From positions 1-64,000 of the forward strand of contig NZ_NPMN01000016.1 in assembly GCF_002266425.1 (NCBI RefSeq): a stretch of DNA of 64,000 nucleotides, written 5' to 3'. Under the pieces are notes generated by a model. That model saw only the letters and a program-made list of their open reading frames with translations. It did no database searches and was not told the origin of the DNA. The stretch comes from Tissierella sp. P1. GTDB lineage: Bacteria; Bacillota; Clostridia; Tissierellales; Tissierellaceae. Below are positions 63,946 to 64,000 of this stretch, one piece after another (positions within the stretch are counted from its first letter, which is position 1; each line of letters starts with the position of its first letter). Both the position numbers and the translations under genes were made by a program.

Positions 63946-64000
63946 AATAACTCCTTTTGCTAAAATAATAATATTCTCACATTATATGCCATAAATATAA

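Noticed and set aside
1-64000. Mobile elements, prophage, rRNA and tRNA genes
   Set aside because: No transposase, integrase, phage structural gene, terminal repeats or recognisable tRNA/rRNA sequence was seen on either strand.

Overview
The window is AT-rich chromosomal DNA of a strictly anaerobic, low-GC Gram-positive bacterium, most likely a clostridial or tissierellial species. This is inferred from strong GGAGG-type ribosome sites with frequent TTG starts, anaerobic ribonucleotide reductase NrdD/NrdG, several radical SAM enzymes, a UGA-recoded GrdB/PrdB-family selenoprotein, clostridial DUF1540 and DUF1292 proteins and a CwlD-like amidase. It is mostly a core-type, single-copy gene landscape. 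I see no phage, insertion sequence, CRISPR array, rRNA or tRNA.

Layout. 1-6.8 kb: selenoprotein, VanRS-type two-component system, secreted M16C metalloprotease, CwlD-like amidase. 7-9.2 kb: a DUF1538 membrane protein with a two-domain PII-like protein. 9.2-15.4 kb: MerR/TipAS regulator with a textbook MerR promoter, an ABC transporter with a giant FtsX-like permease, and an Mrp ATPase. 15.6-23.6 kb: NSS symporter, LysR with YeiH, MATE pump, acyl-ACP thioesterase, methylglyoxal synthase, cold-shock protein. 23.7-26.2 kb: PpiC isomerase, a probable 6S RNA with its own promoter and terminator, and a branched-polyamine synthase (BpsA). 26.5-30.4 kb: a five-gene Na+-NQR-like operon (nqrBCDEF) without nqrA. 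30.5-34.3 kb: a divergent RelA/SpoT-domain protein, a DUF4153 membrane protein and a diiron ferritin-like protein. 34.4-41.4 kb: MsrA, radical SAM protein, nrdDG behind two NrdR boxes, free-Met-sulfoxide reductase, dipeptidase PepD, DUF1292. 41.4-49.8 kb: HAD phosphatase, radical SAM YtqA-type protein, P-loop protein, DUF1540, RsuA and RluA pseudouridine synthases, MltG-like protein, nucleoside kinase, glutaminase. 49.9-57.4 kb: NagZ-type lipoprotein, lipase-like hydrolase, polytopic envelope protein, MFS and ABC exporters. 57.5-62.5 kb: polysaccharide deacetylase, a second two-component system whose regulator lacks the phospho-acceptor Asp, a lipoprotein and a small membrane protein. 62.5-64 kb, minus strand: recX, GIY-YIG protein, glpP.

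An overarching feature is eight genes that each need a one-base correction to read through, mostly in runs of A or T. This looks more like sequencing error or relaxed homopolymer fidelity than eight independent pseudogenes, so those genes are annotated here at full length with the break noted. The most interesting biology is the UGA/SECIS selenoprotein, the nqrA-less NQR operon, the Asp-to-Asn response regulator, the RelA/SpoT-like protein and the DUF1538-PII pair.
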